From Micromonospora sp. CB01531 (GTDB taxonomy: Bacteria > Actinomycetota > Actinomycetes > Mycobacteriales > Micromonosporaceae), in contig NZ_LWLS01000002.1 in assembly GCF_001905095.1 (NCBI RefSeq), positions 62,001 through 126,000 on the forward strand: DNA of 64,000 nt, in the 5' to 3' direction. Shown here piece after piece: positions 34,663 through 48,864 of this stretch. The notes below the pieces were generated by a model. The model had not been told where the DNA came from. It was given only the letters and a program-made list of their open reading frames with translations, and ran no database searches. Position 1 is the first letter of the stretch, and every line of letters starts with the position of its first letter. The translations under genes were made by a program, and so were the position numbers.

Positions 34663-35667
34663 TCACCGCCGTACCAGGGTGAGGGCGGTGCCGCTGCCCA
34701 CGTCGAGCACCGTCCGGGCACCCAGGGGCGCCTTCAGGGTGACGCTCACCGGTTTCAGCTCCAGCTGCGCCGTGCAGATCCCGGTCGACCGGACCACCCC
34801 GGCGCCGAGCACCACCACGTCGTCCCGCTCCAGCACCAGCGGGGTGACGCCGCTGTCGCACGCGCCCACCCCAACCCGGTAATCCAGGCGGGCGCCGTCC
34901 ACGGCGTCGAGGGTCTGCACGGCCACCACCCCGTCGGGCAGCGGCCGGGTGGGCGCCACGGCCTCCGGCTCGGCGCCGACCGCGCGCGGCGCGACCGCCA
35001 GCCGGGCCACCGGCACCCGCAGTTCCGCCACGGTGAACAGCCAGGCCGGCACCTCGGCCACGCCCCGGCTGGTCCGCACCGAGGCGCTGCCCAGCTTCAC
35101 CCCGGTGACCGTCAGCGGAATGCAGGGGGTGTCCACGTGGGTGGCGACCGGGCTGTCCGGCCCCGGGCGGGTGGGCAGCAGGCCGTCCGGTCCCGGCTCG
35201 ATGGTCGGCCCGCCGTCCTTGAGCCGCCCCGGCCCGGTGGTGGGCGGCGCCATCGGCCGCCCGTCGCACGTCGGCGGGTCCCCCTGGTGGAGCTGTGCGT
35301 ACGCGTCGGCGGCGCTGATCAGCGGCGCTTGCAGGGTGCCGTCGGGGAACCGGATCGTCCCGTCGGCCGGCGTGGCGGTGGGCAGGGCGATCTGGTCCCG
35401 GTACCAGCCGAGGAGGAACGCCTGCTTGGTGTCGCCGGTGAAGCCCGGCTCCCCGGTCAACACGGTGGCGTCCTCGAGCGGCACGTAGCCGCTGCGCCAC
35501 ACCTCGCCCGGCCGCCAGGCGTCGGCCACCTCGCCAGCCCGCTGGTGGAACGCCTCCCAGCGGTGGTCGAGAGGATCGACCGACGGCCTGGCAGGAGCGG
35601 AGCCGGGCGCGGCACAGCCGGCGAGGAGCAGAAGCGGCAACCCCAGCAGAGCGATCGTGCGACGCAT
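34663..35667 (-). CDS. Secreted lipoprotein of unknown function
   Basis: The 334-aa precursor has a clear lipoprotein signal: MRRTIALLGLPLLLLAGC with lipobox LLAGC, Cys at about residue 18. The mature part is Pro- and Asp-rich and shows no domain I recognise. It contains a Cys pair (DPPTCDG, TPCIPLTV) that may form a disulfide. ATG 35667. It converges on the benzoylformate decarboxylase gene with only 3 bp between stops. Probably membrane-anchored on the outer face. Confidence 0.82.
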   Translation of the reverse strand: MRRTIALLGLPLLLLAGCAAPGSAPARPSVDPLDHRWEAFHQRAGEVADAWRPGEVWRSGYVPLEDATVLTGEPGFTGDTKQAFLLGWYRDQIALPTATPADGTIRFPDGTLQAPLISAADAYAQLHQGDPPTCDGRPMAPPTTGPGRLKDGGPTIEPGPDGLLPTRPGPDSPVATHVDTPCIPLTVTGVKLGSASVRTSRGVAEVPAWLFTVAELRVPVARLAVAPRAVGAEPEAVAPTRPLPDGVVAVQTLDAVDGARLDYRVGVGACDSGVTPLVLERDDVVVLGAGVVRSTGICTAQLELKPVSVTLKAPLGARTVLDVGSGTALTLVRR

Positions 35668-35706
35668 GCCGGTTGGACGGCGCGCCCCTGCCCACGGTTC
35701 CGCTGG

Positions 35707-36177
35707 TCAGGTCTCCCCGCCCAGGTCCGTCTGGTACGCCTCCCAGAGCAGATCCGCGCCCCGCTGCCGGTGCCGGTCGAGGGCCCGCAGCAGGTGCCCG
35801 ACCCGTTCGCGCAGCTCCTCGGCGGGCACGCCAGGCAGCTCGACGGCGTGTTGGAGGGCGAGGAGCGCCGCGGCGATGGCGGCGTGCTCGTGGGTCAGCC
35901 GGCGTACCCCCCGGTCCAGCCGGGGCGCCTGGAGGAGCAGTTCGGCGTAGAGGCCACTGGGGCCCTCGGTGAGCCGGACGTGCTCGGCGAAACCGCGCCG
36001 GACCGGGCCGAGCTGGACGACCAGATGCTCCCGCCAGCGCGGCTGCTCGGCCGGCCCGGCGAGCACCCGGGCGAGGGCGTGCAGGTCGCCGGGGAGCGCG
36101 GGTCCCGGCTGGCGCGCGGCGGGCGGTCGGCCCGCCGCGGCGACGGTGGACGGCTGCTGGATCGGACCGGTGACCAT
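35707..36177 (-). CDS. Helical protein of unknown function, possibly hemerythrin-like
   Basis: The 156-aa protein is mainly helical, with a Pro-rich first 30 residues. A stretch RLTHEHAAIAAALLALQHAV followed by LLRALDRHRQRGADLLWEAY has the His/Glu spacing of a degenerate hemerythrin fold, but ligands are incomplete. ATG 36177 is chosen because GGGAGG lies 5 bp upstream; GTG 36183 is in frame. Function not known. Confidence 0.65.
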   Translation of the reverse strand: MVTGPIQQPSTVAAAGRPPAARQPGPALPGDLHALARVLAGPAEQPRWREHLVVQLGPVRRGFAEHVRLTEGPSGLYAELLLQAPRLDRGVRRLTHEHAAIAAALLALQHAVELPGVPAEELRERVGHLLRALDRHRQRGADLLWEAYQTDLGGET

Positions 36178-36301
36178 GGGCACCTCCCGCTGCTGCGCTT
36201 CCGCGTACAGCGATGGTGGACCTGGTCGGGCGGGCTGTCCAGAGTGACCCGGTGCCTCATCTGTCCCATTCGCCCCAGCGGCCCCAGCCGTCCCAAACGC
36301 C

Positions 36302-36955
36302 TCACCGACCCAGCGGATTGCCCGCCATGTCGCGGAGCTGACCGGCCAGGACGTGCGCGTCGGCGTCCCGGCCCTGGTCGGGCCGGCCGGCGGTGATCGC
36401 GTCGGCGAGCGCCCGCAGCTCGTACGGCGGCAGGGTGTCCAGCCCCATGCCCTGCAACGGGATGGTGACCTGTCGGCCGGTCTCCCGGTCGCGCGCGACC
36501 ACGGTCGGCACCCGCAGCACCGCGTCGTTGCCGCCCCGGTAGGCGACCGCCCCGCCCCGCACCTCGGCGGTGGCCAGGTCGACGGTGCGGGTGGCGAGCG
36601 CGCCGCGTACGGAGGCCCGGGTCCCCTCCAGCCAGGCGGCGGTACGCAGCACCCGCAGCAGCAGGTAGAGGCCGAGCAGCACGATCGGCAGGCCGCAGAG
36701 CCCGACGAACCGGACCGGCCCTGCCGGAGCGCTGTCGTTCAGCGCCGGTGGGAGCATGTCGGGCGGCAGGTCCCGCGCCTCGTCGTACGAGGGGAAGGGA
36801 TCACCGTAGCCGGTCATCCGGCGCAGCAACTGGTCGGCGAAGACCGGCAGCAGCACGAACACCGCCCCGAAGGCGGTGCACAGGACACCCACCACCGCCG
36901 CGAAGGCGCGCTGGCCGGGCGCGGCGCCCACGGAGAGCCGGACCTTCTCGTTCAT
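36302..36955 (-). CDS. Membrane protein of unknown function (two TM helices)
   Basis: The 217-aa protein has two hydrophobic helices (FAAVVGVLCTAFGAVFVLLPVF and VGLCGLPIVLLGLYLLLRVL) and a C-terminal soluble region rich in charged residues (VVARDRETGRQVTIPL, PYELRALADAITAG). ATG 36955 (MNEKVRLSVG) is preferred over the longer open frame, which would run into the tmRNA terminator. It lies downstream of tmRNA on the same strand. No family is recognised. Confidence 0.7.
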   Translation of the reverse strand: MNEKVRLSVGAAPGQRAFAAVVGVLCTAFGAVFVLLPVFADQLLRRMTGYGDPFPSYDEARDLPPDMLPPALNDSAPAGPVRFVGLCGLPIVLLGLYLLLRVLRTAAWLEGTRASVRGALATRTVDLATAEVRGGAVAYRGGNDAVLRVPTVVARDRETGRQVTIPLQGMGLDTLPPYELRALADAITAGRPDQGRDADAHVLAGQLRDMAGNPLGR

Positions 36956-37004
36956 CACACGCGGCAGCATAGATGCCGGCGGCCAAAGGGGGCCGGAGAC
37001 GACT

Positions 37005-37036
37005 GTGCGCCCCGGTCCGGGTGGACCGGGGCGCAC
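37005..37036 (-). terminator. Terminator hairpin after tmRNA
   Basis: Perfect 14-bp arms GTGCGCCCCGGTCC (37005-37018) and complement (37023-37036) with loop GGGT, 9 bp beyond the tmRNA 3' end on the reverse strand. No T tract. Confidence 0.75.
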
Positions 37037-37044
37037 AGGTCAGG

Positions 37045-37420
37045 TGGTGGAGGTGCCGGGAATCGAACCCGGGTCCTTCGCCGCCTTGTCAGGGCTTCTC
37101 CGAGCGCAGCTCGCTGTGCCTCTACTCGGCCCCTCCGATCACGCGAGCGAGTCGGTGTGACGGGCCCAGTCGCTGATTGATCTCGCCGCACGGACCCCGC
37201 GACCGGGTCCGATTGGCCAGCCCTCTAGCTGATGCCGGCTAACTGGGTCGAAGGCGCTCCCAGGCCGACAGACTTGCTACTCGCCTCAGGCGGCGAGAGC
37301 GAAGTCAGCGCGATTGTTCTTGGCGCTTATTGGTTTCCGACGACCGATTCACGAGACGACGTCGGCTTCCTCGGCTCGCTTCCCCTGCCGCAACGTACGA
37401 AGTCGAAACCAGTCACCCCC
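37045..37420 (-). ncRNA. ssrA: tmRNA (transfer-messenger RNA)
   Basis: The 376-nt reverse-strand RNA begins GGGGGTGACTGGTTTCGAC, the conserved tmRNA 5' end. It ends in a T arm (CCCGGGTTCGATTCCCGGC) and CACCTCC-A-CCA. The 5' GGGGGTG pairs with CACCTCC as a tRNA-like acceptor stem, and CCA is encoded. The tag reading frame lies at 37286-37324 and reads AKNNRADFALAA then TGA, with the usual ALAA degron. It rescues stalled ribosomes together with SmpB, whose gene lies 104 bp upstream on the same strand. The 5' end is placed at the first G of the run and may be off by one or two bases. Confidence 0.95.
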
Positions 37421-37524
37421 TCGACGGGCTGCCCCTGTCGGCAGCACCACCAAGCCTAACGCCTGCCACAACCGGATTCATCCCGAGGGCGGCCGGATCA
37501 TGGATCCGGACGCCAAGGGATGGA

Positions 37525-38004
37525 TCAGTCGTTCATGCCCTTACCGCGCCGGCCGACCGCCCGGGCCATCTCCCGGTCGGCGTCCCGCTTGGCAAGGTCC
37601 TGGCGCTTGTCGTACGCCTTCTTGCCCCGGGCCACGCCGATCTCCACCTTCGCCCAGCCGTCGGAGAAGTAGACCTGCAACGGCACCAGGGTGAGACCGC
37701 TCTCCTGGGTCTTGCCGATCAGCCGGTCGATCTCCAGCCGCTTGAGCAGCAGCTTCCGGGTACGCCGGGGCTCGTGGTTGGTCCAGGTGCCCTGGGTGTA
37801 CTCCGGGATGTGCATGCCGTGCAGGTAGAGCTCGCCGTCACGTTCCTGGGCGAACGCGTCGACCAGCGACGCCCGGCCGGCCCGCAGCGACTTGACCTCG
37901 GTGCCGGTCAACGCCATGCCCGCCTCGTACGTGTCGAGGATGGCGTAGTCGTGGCGCGCCTTCTTGTTGGAGGCGACCACCTTGCGGCCCTTTTCCCGTG
38001 GCAT
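37525..38004 (-). CDS. smpB: SsrA-binding protein SmpB
   Basis: The 159-aa protein has all SmpB marks: [64 protein letters not shown] and the basic C-terminal tail GRRGKGMND. It binds the tRNA-like part of tmRNA and brings it to stalled ribosomes. ATG 38004 (MPREKGRKV) is preferred over the upstream extension, because GGGAGG lies just before it and the earlier residues are not conserved. Located directly upstream of ssrA. Confidence 0.96.
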   Translation of the reverse strand: MPREKGRKVVASNKKARHDYAILDTYEAGMALTGTEVKSLRAGRASLVDAFAQERDGELYLHGMHIPEYTQGTWTNHEPRRTRKLLLKRLEIDRLIGKTQESGLTLVPLQVYFSDGWAKVEIGVARGKKAYDKRQDLAKRDADREMARAVGRRGKGMND

Positions 38005-38077
38005 CGGCGCCACCTCCCTTCCACTCGTCCGCGACCACCGGCCGCGGAGCGGGATCATGCTACCCGAATGACAAGGA

Positions 38078-38110
38078 CCCTCCCGCGCCGTTTATTCCGG
38101 CGCGGGAGGG
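38078..38110. terminator. Hairpin terminator after ftsX
   Basis: Arms CCCTCCCGCGCCG (38078-38090) and exact complement (38098-38110) with a 7-nt loop (TTTATTC). It lies between the ftsX stop (38134) and the smpB start (38004), both on the reverse strand, so it probably ends the ftsEX transcript. Confidence 0.7.
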
Positions 38111-38133
38111 CCCTCGGAGAGCCGTCGCGCTGA

Positions 38134-39009
38134 CTAGACCCGCAGGTAGAAGCGGAGCGTGACCCAGGCGGTGACCGCGCTGACCAGGCCGCCGACGCCG
38201 GCCATCAGCGGGAACATCAGGAAGATCTCGGACCAGGAGACCGGCGTGATCAGGCCCTCCACGGCCGCCATCGACCCGCCCGCGGCCACGACCTTCAGGC
38301 CGATCAGGGCCAGCAGGCCGAGGAACGAACCGATCAGGCCGGCGACGATGGCCTCCAGCACGAACGGGGCCTGGATGAACCAGTTGGAGGCACCGACCAG
38401 TTTCATGACCGCGACCTCGCGCCGCTTGCTGTACGCGGCGACCTGGATGGTGTTCGCGACCAGCAGCAACGCGGCGACCGCCATCACCACGGCGATGGCC
38501 AGCGCGAAGTTCTGGATGCCGGTGAGGACGTTGAAGACCTTGTCGAGGAGCTTGCTCTGGTCGACGATCGTGTCGATCCCCTCGGCGGTCTTGTACTCGT
38601 CGTAGATGCTCTTGTACTGCTCCGGGTTGTTCAGCTTGATCCGGAACGACGGCGGCAGGCTGTCCTCCTTGACCGCGCTGATCAGGTCGGGCGCGTCCTG
38701 GAACATCTCCTGGAAGCGCTTGTACGCCTCCGTCTTGTCGACGTAGGTGACCTCCTTGACCAGCGGGTCGGACTTCAGCTTGGCCTCGAGGTCGCCTCGC
38801 TGCTGGTCGTTGACGTCGGTCTTCAGGAAGATCGAGACCTGGACGTTCTCGTAGTAGAGGTCCTTCATGTCGCCGACCTTCTGGTACAGAAGGCCGCTAC
38901 CACCCAGCATGAACAGCGACACACCCATCGTGATGATCATCGCGATGGTCATGGTGACGTTGCGCCACAGTCCGACCAGTACCTCGGAAAGGACGTACTT
39001 CATCCGCAT
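38134..39009 (-). CDS. ftsX: Cell division ABC transporter permease-like protein FtsX
   Basis: The 291-aa protein has the FtsX architecture: a short cytoplasmic start (MRMKYVLSEVLVGLWRN), TM1 (TIAMIITMGVSLFMLGGSGL), and a large extracytoplasmic domain (about residues 45-165, VQVSIFLKTDVND). Three further TM helices include the conserved VAAYSKRREVAVMKLVGAS cytoplasmic loop that contacts FtsE. With FtsE it activates peptidoglycan hydrolases of the NlpC/RipC type at division. ATG 39009 has GGAGG 9 bp upstream; ATG 39003 is also possible. Follows ftsE by 73 bp. Confidence 0.95.
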   Translation of the reverse strand: MRMKYVLSEVLVGLWRNVTMTIAMIITMGVSLFMLGGSGLLYQKVGDMKDLYYENVQVSIFLKTDVNDQQRGDLEAKLKSDPLVKEVTYVDKTEAYKRFQEMFQDAPDLISAVKEDSLPPSFRIKLNNPEQYKSIYDEYKTAEGIDTIVDQSKLLDKVFNVLTGIQNFALAIAVVMAVAALLLVANTIQVAAYSKRREVAVMKLVGASNWFIQAPFVLEAIVAGLIGSFLGLLALIGLKVVAAGGSMAAVEGLITPVSWSEIFLMFPLMAGVGGLVSAVTAWVTLRFYLRV

Positions 39010-39082
39010 CGGGAAATTCCTCCGGCTCTCCGGCGTGAGGTGTTCGTCGTCAGGATCTACGGATCGTCAGCGGGGCGACGGC

Positions 39083-39763
39083 TCAGCCGTAGACGCCGCG
39101 AGCCTGGTCGCGCACGATGCGGCCGCTCTCGATCTCGATGACGCGACGGCGCATCTGGTTCACGATGTTGGAGTCGTGTGTGACCATCACGACGGTCGTG
39201 CCGGTGCGGTTGATCCGGTCCAGCAGGCGCATGATCTCGATCGACGTGTCCGGGTCGAGGTTTCCGGTGGGCTCGTCCGCCAGCAGGATCAGCGGCCGGT
39301 TCACGAACGCCCGGGCCACCGCGACCCGCTGCTGCTCACCACCGGAGAGCTCGTGGGGGTAGCGGTGCTCCTTCCCACCGAGGCCGACCAGCTCCAGCAC
39401 CTCCGGAACGACCCGGCGGGCGACCGCCTTGGTCTTGCCGATCACCTCCAGCGCGAACGCCACGTTCTCGTAGGCGGTGCGGTTCGGCAGCAGGCGGAAG
39501 TCCTGGAAGACGCAGCCGATGGAGCGCCGGAAGTGGGGTCGCTTCCAGGAGCGCATCGACGTGACGTCCTTGCCGTTGACGACGACCCGCCCCTTGTTGG
39601 GGGTGACCTCGTGCAGCAGCATCTTGATGATCGTGGACTTGCCGGAGCCGGATGGACCGATGAAGAAGACGAACTCGCCCTTCTCAATCGAGACGGACAC
39701 GTTGTCGAGCGAAGGCCGGGACGCCTTCGGGTACGTCTTCGTCACTTGCTCAAGCTGAATCAC
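39083..39763 (-). CDS. ftsE: Cell division ATP-binding protein FtsE
   Basis: The 226-aa ABC ATPase has Walker A ([17 protein letters not shown]), Q-loop ([14 protein letters not shown]), ABC signature ([14 protein letters not shown]), Walker B ([14 protein letters not shown]) and H-loop ([11 protein letters not shown]). It energises the FtsEX complex that controls septal cell-wall hydrolysis. GTG 39763 ([13 protein letters not shown]) is chosen because it aligns with the standard FtsE N-terminus; the frame is open 12 codons further. Confidence 0.95.
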   Translation of the reverse strand: MIQLEQVTKTYPKASRPSLDNVSVSIEKGEFVFFIGPSGSGKSTIIKMLLHEVTPNKGRVVVNGKDVTSMRSWKRPHFRRSIGCVFQDFRLLPNRTAYENVAFALEVIGKTKAVARRVVPEVLELVGLGGKEHRYPHELSGGEQQRVAVARAFVNRPLILLADEPTGNLDPDTSIEIMRLLDRINRTGTTVVMVTHDSNIVNQMRRRVIEIESGRIVRDQARGVYG

Positions 39764-39881
39764 GGGTCGAGAGTCTACGCGGTGTAACTGGCGAGCCAAG
39801 CCCCACGCCCCGCCGAAGCGAGTCGCGTCATCGATTCACCCGGTCACACAGAGATCGACGACGCGTTCCGTCGGAGGCCGA

Positions 39882-41003
39882 TCACGCACCGTCAGCGCTG
39901 AGCTGCTGCTGCTTACGCCACCGGATGCCGGCCTCGATGAAGCTGTCCAGCTCACCGTCGAACACCGAGGACGGATTGCCCGTCTCCTGCTCGGTACGCA
40001 GATCCTTCACCATCTGATACGGGTGCAGGACGTACGAGCGCATCTGGTCGCCCCACGAGCCAGCGGCGTCGGTCTTCAGGCCCTGGAGCTTGGCCTGCTC
40101 CTCCTGGCGCTTGCGCTCCAGCAGCCGGGCCTGGAGCACCCGCAGCGCGGAGGCCTTGTTCTGCAGCTGCGACTTCTCGTTCTGGCAGGTGACCACGATG
40201 CCGGTCGGGATGTGGGTGATCCGCACCGCCGAGTCGGTGGTGTTGACGCTCTGCCCGCCCGGGCCGGAGGACCGGTAGACGTCGATCCGCATCTCGTTCT
40301 CGGGGATCTCGATGTGGTCGGTCTGCTCGACGACCGGCAGCACCTCGACGCCGGCGAAGCTGGTCTGCCGCCGCCCCTGGTTGTCGAACGGGCTGATCCG
40401 GACCAGCCGGTGGGTGCCGGACTCGACGCTCAGCGTGCCGTACGCGTAGGGCACCTTGACGGTGAAGGTGGCCGACTTGAGACCCGCCTCCTCGGCGTAC
40501 GAGGTCTCGTAGACCTCGGTCGGGTAGCCGTGCCGCTCGGCCCAGCGCAGGTACATCCGCAGCAGCATCTCGGCGAAGTCCGCGGCGTCCACACCACCCG
40601 CGCCGGCCCGGATCGCGACCAGCGCCTCCCGGGAGTCGTACTCCCCGGAGAGCAGGGTCCGCACCTCCATCTCCTGGATGGCCTTGGTCAGCCCGGTGAT
40701 CTCCACCTCGACCTCGGCGAGCGTGCCCGGGTCGGACTCGGCCTGGGCCAGTTCCAGCAGCACGCCGGCGTCATCCAGCCGGGCGCGGAGGTCGGAGAGC
40801 TTGTTGATCTCGCCGTTGACGTACGACAGCTGCGACGTCACCTGCTGCGCCTTGGCCTGGTCGTCCCAGAGGTCGGGCGCGGAGGCCTCCTGCTCCAGGC
40901 GGCCCTTCTGCTCGCGCAGCTTGTCGAGATCGAGGACGGCCTCGATGTTGCGCAGGGTGGCGTCGAGTTCCTTGAGCTGTTCGGCGTAGTCGGCAGCGGT
41001 CAC
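39882..41003 (-). CDS. prfB: Peptide chain release factor 2
   Basis: The 373-aa protein contains the release-factor GGQ loop ([19 protein letters not shown]) and the RF2 stop-codon-recognition tripeptide SPF in [18 protein letters not shown]. It recognises UGA and UAA. No in-frame stop or programmed frameshift site is present near codon 25, unlike E. coli prfB. GTG 41003 ([10 protein letters not shown]) is preferred; an upstream in-frame TTG at 41012 exists. It lies upstream of ftsE, the usual actinobacterial order prfB-ftsE-ftsX-smpB. Confidence 0.95.
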   Translation of the reverse strand: MTAADYAEQLKELDATLRNIEAVLDLDKLREQKGRLEQEASAPDLWDDQAKAQQVTSQLSYVNGEINKLSDLRARLDDAGVLLELAQAESDPGTLAEVEVEITGLTKAIQEMEVRTLLSGEYDSREALVAIRAGAGGVDAADFAEMLLRMYLRWAERHGYPTEVYETSYAEEAGLKSATFTVKVPYAYGTLSVESGTHRLVRISPFDNQGRRQTSFAGVEVLPVVEQTDHIEIPENEMRIDVYRSSGPGGQSVNTTDSAVRITHIPTGIVVTCQNEKSQLQNKASALRVLQARLLERKRQEEQAKLQGLKTDAAGSWGDQMRSYVLHPYQMVKDLRTEQETGNPSSVFDGELDSFIEAGIRWRKQQQLSADGA

Positions 41004-41065
41004 GACAGACAAGCGTACTTGGCCGCTCGGCGTCCGCTCACCTCAGATGCCTCTACCCGCGCTGG

Positions 41066-41584
41066 TCATCCGCCGACCGGGGCGGACTTGAGCCAGGACA
41101 GCGCCGCCTTGTGGTACGCGACGGCGAACTCCAGCGCGCTGGCGTCGTACGCCTCGCCGTCCTTCTTGGCGTTCTTGACCTGCTCACGCGCCGCCGCGAG
41201 GGCCTCGGAGTGGTACTCGTTCGCCGAGGCGTAGAGGTTCTTGAGCTGGCTCGGCGAGTGCAGGTCGCCGAACGCGATCCGCAACGCGGTCGGGTTACGA
41301 ATCGTGTCCCGCCCGGGGTTCTCCGCCAGCCAGCGGGAGAATGTCCGCTTCCCGGCCGCGGTGAGCCCGTACGGCTGGCTCATCCGCGGCCCGGGCTTGC
41401 CGAGCCGCACCAGCCCCTTCTCGGCCAGCACCGGAAGCTCCCGGTAGACCTGGCTGCGGGTCATTGACCAGTACGGCGCCAGCCGCCGCTCAGCGGCGGC
41501 CATCAGCTGGCCGCCTGTCATCGGTCCTTCGTGCAGCAGACCCAGCAGGGCCGCGGCCGTCGGGTTGACTCCGGATTCCGCCAT
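41066..41584 (-). CDS. PadR family transcriptional regulator
   Basis: The 172-aa protein starts with a PadR winged helix: LGLLHEGPMTGGQLMAAAER, SMTRSQVYRELPVLAEKGLV and the wing PYGLTAAGKRTFSRWL. A C-terminal helical dimerisation region follows (LYASANEYHSEALAAAREQV). ATG 41584 is chosen for the natural start; the longer open frame has no coding character. Its target is unknown; no divergent partner gene with an obvious operator is seen, and pruA upstream is transcribed in the same direction after 176 bp. Confidence 0.88.
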   Translation of the reverse strand: MAESGVNPTAAALLGLLHEGPMTGGQLMAAAERRLAPYWSMTRSQVYRELPVLAEKGLVRLGKPGPRMSQPYGLTAAGKRTFSRWLAENPGRDTIRNPTALRIAFGDLHSPSQLKNLYASANEYHSEALAAAREQVKNAKKDGEAYDASALEFAVAYHKAALSWLKSAPVGG

Positions 41585-41760
41585 GCCCTCTAAGCTGCCA
41601 CTTTGCCCGACCCGGCGTCCAGGATTTCCGGTTTTCGCCACCCGTTGGGTCGTCCGATGTGCACTGTCGGCCGACGACAGTCCGCCGGGGACGCCCACAC
41701 CCTCCCCCGGCCGGCCGGCCGCCGGTGACGCTCCGTGCGCCACCGGCGACCATCAGCAGG

Positions 41761-43389
<1,629 letters not shown>

Positions 43390-43917
43390 CACGGCTCCTG
43401 TGCGATCTCGACGGCGGTGGCGAAATCGGACCCGCTGGCACCGACCGGGCGGCCGGGTGCCGAGCACCGCGCGGCGGACCGGTGCGGCGGCGGGACCTCG
43501 GCCAATTCTTCCATGCGACACCCCCCGCTCCACCCCCGCCGCCCCCGGCGAACCCCGCCCGCAGCCGACACCCGGACGCACCGGCACACACCGGACCGTA
43601 GGCAGCCACCGCCTCCGCCCCGACGATCCCTCAGCCCGCAACCATTCCTGCCTACGATCCGTCACCAGCGGTCTGCGTCGTCGGCCGGGCGGTGAGGAGG
43701 CCGCGGATCCCCGTCGGCACCGCCCCGGCGCCGGGCCCACCCGCCCGTCTCAGGCGCCGTCGAGCGTCCGGCTGCCACCCGCTGGCGGGCGCCGGCCCGG
43801 GGTCGGCACCGACCGGCGGGCGGGTTCCGAAGGGCGCGCGAGACGCCGCGTACCCTGGATGACCGGTGACCTGCCCGGCCCGTCGCGGCCGATCCGGCGT
43901 CCGTCGAAGGGAACACG
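43390..43917. other. Divergent intergenic region between pruA and a membrane protein gene
   Basis: These 528 bp hold the ribosome-binding sites of both flanking genes and no convincing gene. The sequence is very GC-rich, and open frames on both strands are composition effects. No clear operator or riboswitch was seen. Confidence 0.4.
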
Positions 43918-44940
43918 ATGAGCAACCAGCCCGGCAGCTCCACGGCTGCGGAGCCGGACCAGCCCGTGGTCGACCCGGCCGACGAGCCGGAGCAGCCGAG
44001 CACCGACCCGGCCGACGAGCCGGCCACCCCGGAGGGCACCGGACGACCGGCGTACGCCCCCGGCGCGGTGGTGCTGGCGCTGCTGACGGTCGGCTGGCTC
44101 GCCGCGATGCTCTGGTCCACCCGGGCCGCGATCAGCTCGGCCGCGGCCGGCGTCACCGCGATCAGCCTCTCCGCGTACGCGCTGCCCGGCGTGATCTGCG
44201 CCGCGCTGGTCGCCGGCGCCGCGGTCGCCCTGGCGGTGACCAACCCGCTCGGCCGGGCCACCCTGCGCTTCCTCGCCGCCGTCGGCACCGGCCTGTTGGT
44301 CGGATTCGCCGCCGCGGTCGCGATCAACCTCACCTACGCCGACAACGCGACCACCAACACCATCGCCGGCACCACCGCGGCGGCGGCGATCATCGGCGGC
44401 GCGCTGGCCGGCGCCCGCAACGCCCGGGTGGTGGGCGGGCTCGCCAGCGCGACGCTGGCCGCGCAGGTCTTCGTGGTGCTGTTCAGCCGCACCCGGGACC
44501 CGCTGTCCGACCTGTTCGGTGCCGGCGACACCCAGCAGTCGATGCTCGACGCCGCGAAGTGGGTGTCCCGCACCGAGTCGCTGCTCGCCGGGCTGATCGC
44601 CGGCCTGGTGGCGTTCGGCTACCTCACCTGGGCCCGCCGCCGCGCCGCCCGCCGGGGCGAATCCGTGCAGCTGCGCTGGCCCGCGTACCTGGTCGCCGGG
44701 GCCGGGCCGGGCCTCCTCCTGCTGCTCACCGAAGTGATCATCCGGATCGGCGGGCGCGACCTGCTCAACCTGGCCGCCGCGCTCAGCGAGGCGGACCAGG
44801 TGGCCCAGACCTCCCTCGGCACCTCCCGCCTCGACAACAGCATCTGGGTGCTCTTCGTCGGGGCACTCACCACGCTCATCGCGTTCGGCCGCACCCTCGG
44901 GCCACGCACCGTCGAGGAGGACGAGCAGGTCGCCGCCTGA
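43918..44940 (+). CDS. Polytopic membrane protein of unknown function
   Basis: The 340-aa protein has an acidic, repetitive N-terminal tail containing two DPADEP units (residues 18-34 region), then about eight membrane helices, for example VVLALLTVGWLAAMLW, GVICAALVAGAAVALAV, and WVLFVGALTTLIAFG near the end. ATG 43918 follows GAAGGGAA. I do not recognise the family; similar proteins are common in actinomycetes near secA. It converges on the DUF6912 gene. Confidence 0.78.
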   Translation: MSNQPGSSTAAEPDQPVVDPADEPEQPSTDPADEPATPEGTGRPAYAPGAVVLALLTVGWLAAMLWSTRAAISSAAAGVTAISLSAYALPGVICAALVAGAAVALAVTNPLGRATLRFLAAVGTGLLVGFAAAVAINLTYADNATTNTIAGTTAAAAIIGGALAGARNARVVGGLASATLAAQVFVVLFSRTRDPLSDLFGAGDTQQSMLDAAKWVSRTESLLAGLIAGLVAFGYLTWARRRAARRGESVQLRWPAYLVAGAGPGLLLLLTEVIIRIGGRDLLNLAAALSEADQVAQTSLGTSRLDNSIWVLFVGALTTLIAFGRTLGPRTVEEDEQVAA

Positions 44941-44960
44941 CCCCCGGGGTGCGGGTCAGG
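44936..44960. terminator. Bidirectional hairpin at convergent gene ends
   Basis: CCTGACCC (44936-44943) pairs with GGGTCAGG (44953-44960) around a 9-nt loop. The stem includes the stop codons of both converging genes (44940 and 44956). Confidence 0.5.
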
Positions 44961-45465
44961 AGACCGCGCGCAGCAGCAGGTCCAGCTCGGTCACGTCATA
45001 CCACTCCAGCTCGTGGTCCTCGGCACCGTCGACGGTGAACTGGGCGTCCGGGTCACCGGCCTGCGCCTCGACCACCACCTCGGCAGCGGCCGCCACGTCG
45101 TCGACCGCCTCCGCGCCGTCCACGTGGATCGCGGCGACCGCCTTGACGGGCACCGGCCCGTCGAGCCGGACCAGGCTGGACCCCAACTCGCCGCCGACCC
45201 GGCCGACCGCGCGGGCCGGCAGGTCCACCGAGACCACCACCCGCCGGCGGGGCGCGCCCGGGTCGGCCCGGAGCAACAGCAGCGCGTCCTGGGCGGCCCG
45301 GGTGAAGGCGACGTACTCCAACTCCTCCTCGTCGCCCTCGGCGTACCACTCGCGCAGCTCCGGGGTGACCGCGTGCGCCTCACCGACCGCGAGGCCCTGC
45401 TCGCGCAGTTGCGCCAGCAGCGGGACGGTCGCCGGCACGTACACCCGGACAAGCTCGTCGGTCAC
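44956..45465 (-). CDS. DUF6912-like conserved actinobacterial protein
   Basis: The 169-aa soluble protein is Asp/Glu-rich, beginning [20 protein letters not shown] and ending [14 protein letters not shown]. This N-terminus and length match a small uncharacterised family (DUF6912) found near secA in actinomycetes. ATG 45465. It follows secA on the same strand after 311 bp and a hairpin, so it is probably separately transcribed. Function unknown. Confidence 0.72.
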   Translation of the reverse strand: MTDELVRVYVPATVPLLAQLREQGLAVGEAHAVTPELREWYAEGDEEELEYVAFTRAAQDALLLLRADPGAPRRRVVVSVDLPARAVGRVGGELGSSLVRLDGPVPVKAVAAIHVDGAEAVDDVAAAAEVVVEAQAGDPDAQFTVDGAEDHELEWYDVTELDLLLRAVS

Positions 45466-45776
45466 CGGTCTCTCCCCTGCTCAAGCCCGGCCGGCGGACG
45501 CCGGCCCCGGGCGCCGATCATGCCGTACGCCGTGACCGTCATACACCTCGCACCCGCCCGGGAGAAGTTCCTCGCCGGTGTGTCCGCCGACCGGATCGCC
45601 GCAAACCCGGCCCCCGGACGTGCGCGATCGACTCGGGATGCCGGACATCGCGCCCTCCACCAGCCCGCACACCGCCACCCGCCGCAAAGCGAGTCGATCA
45701 AGGCAATTGCTGGGCCACGGACGGGGACGGGCCCCGGCCGTTCGGCCGGGGCCCGTCGTCGCTGGTGCGGGCGGGC
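45466..45776. other. secA downstream region with terminator, no gene
   Basis: These 311 bp hold the strong secA terminator at 45726-45757. A forward frame starting MPYAVTVIHLAPAREKFLAG near 45521 has no ribosome-binding site and quickly loses coding character. Nothing else is seen. Confidence 0.4.
45726..45757 (-). terminator. secA terminator hairpin
   Basis: Perfect 14-bp arms GACGGGCCCCGGCC (45726-45739) and complement (45744-45757) with loop GTTC, 19 bp after the secA stop on the reverse strand. Very stable, without a T tract. Confidence 0.75.
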
Positions 45777-48695
<2,919 letters not shown>

Positions 48696-48864
48696 GGATC
48701 AACGCTCCCCTTGACAGTCTCGAACCATCGTAGGCGCTCCATCGCGGCGATGGTCACTGGTGGCGACGGTCCAGGGCCGCGAACCGGACATACCGCCTGA
48801 CTGGCGCGCTGACCCGGCGCAAATCGGGTTACGCCGAACGCGAACGATCCGGCACGATGGCCCG

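Noticed and set aside
39882..41003. Programmed frameshift in prfB
   Set aside because: The frame is continuous from start to stop with no internal UGA near codon 25.
45521..45720. Possible small gene starting MPYAVTVIHL downstream of secA
   Set aside because: No ribosome-binding site, coding character is lost after about 25 codons, and it runs into the secA terminator.
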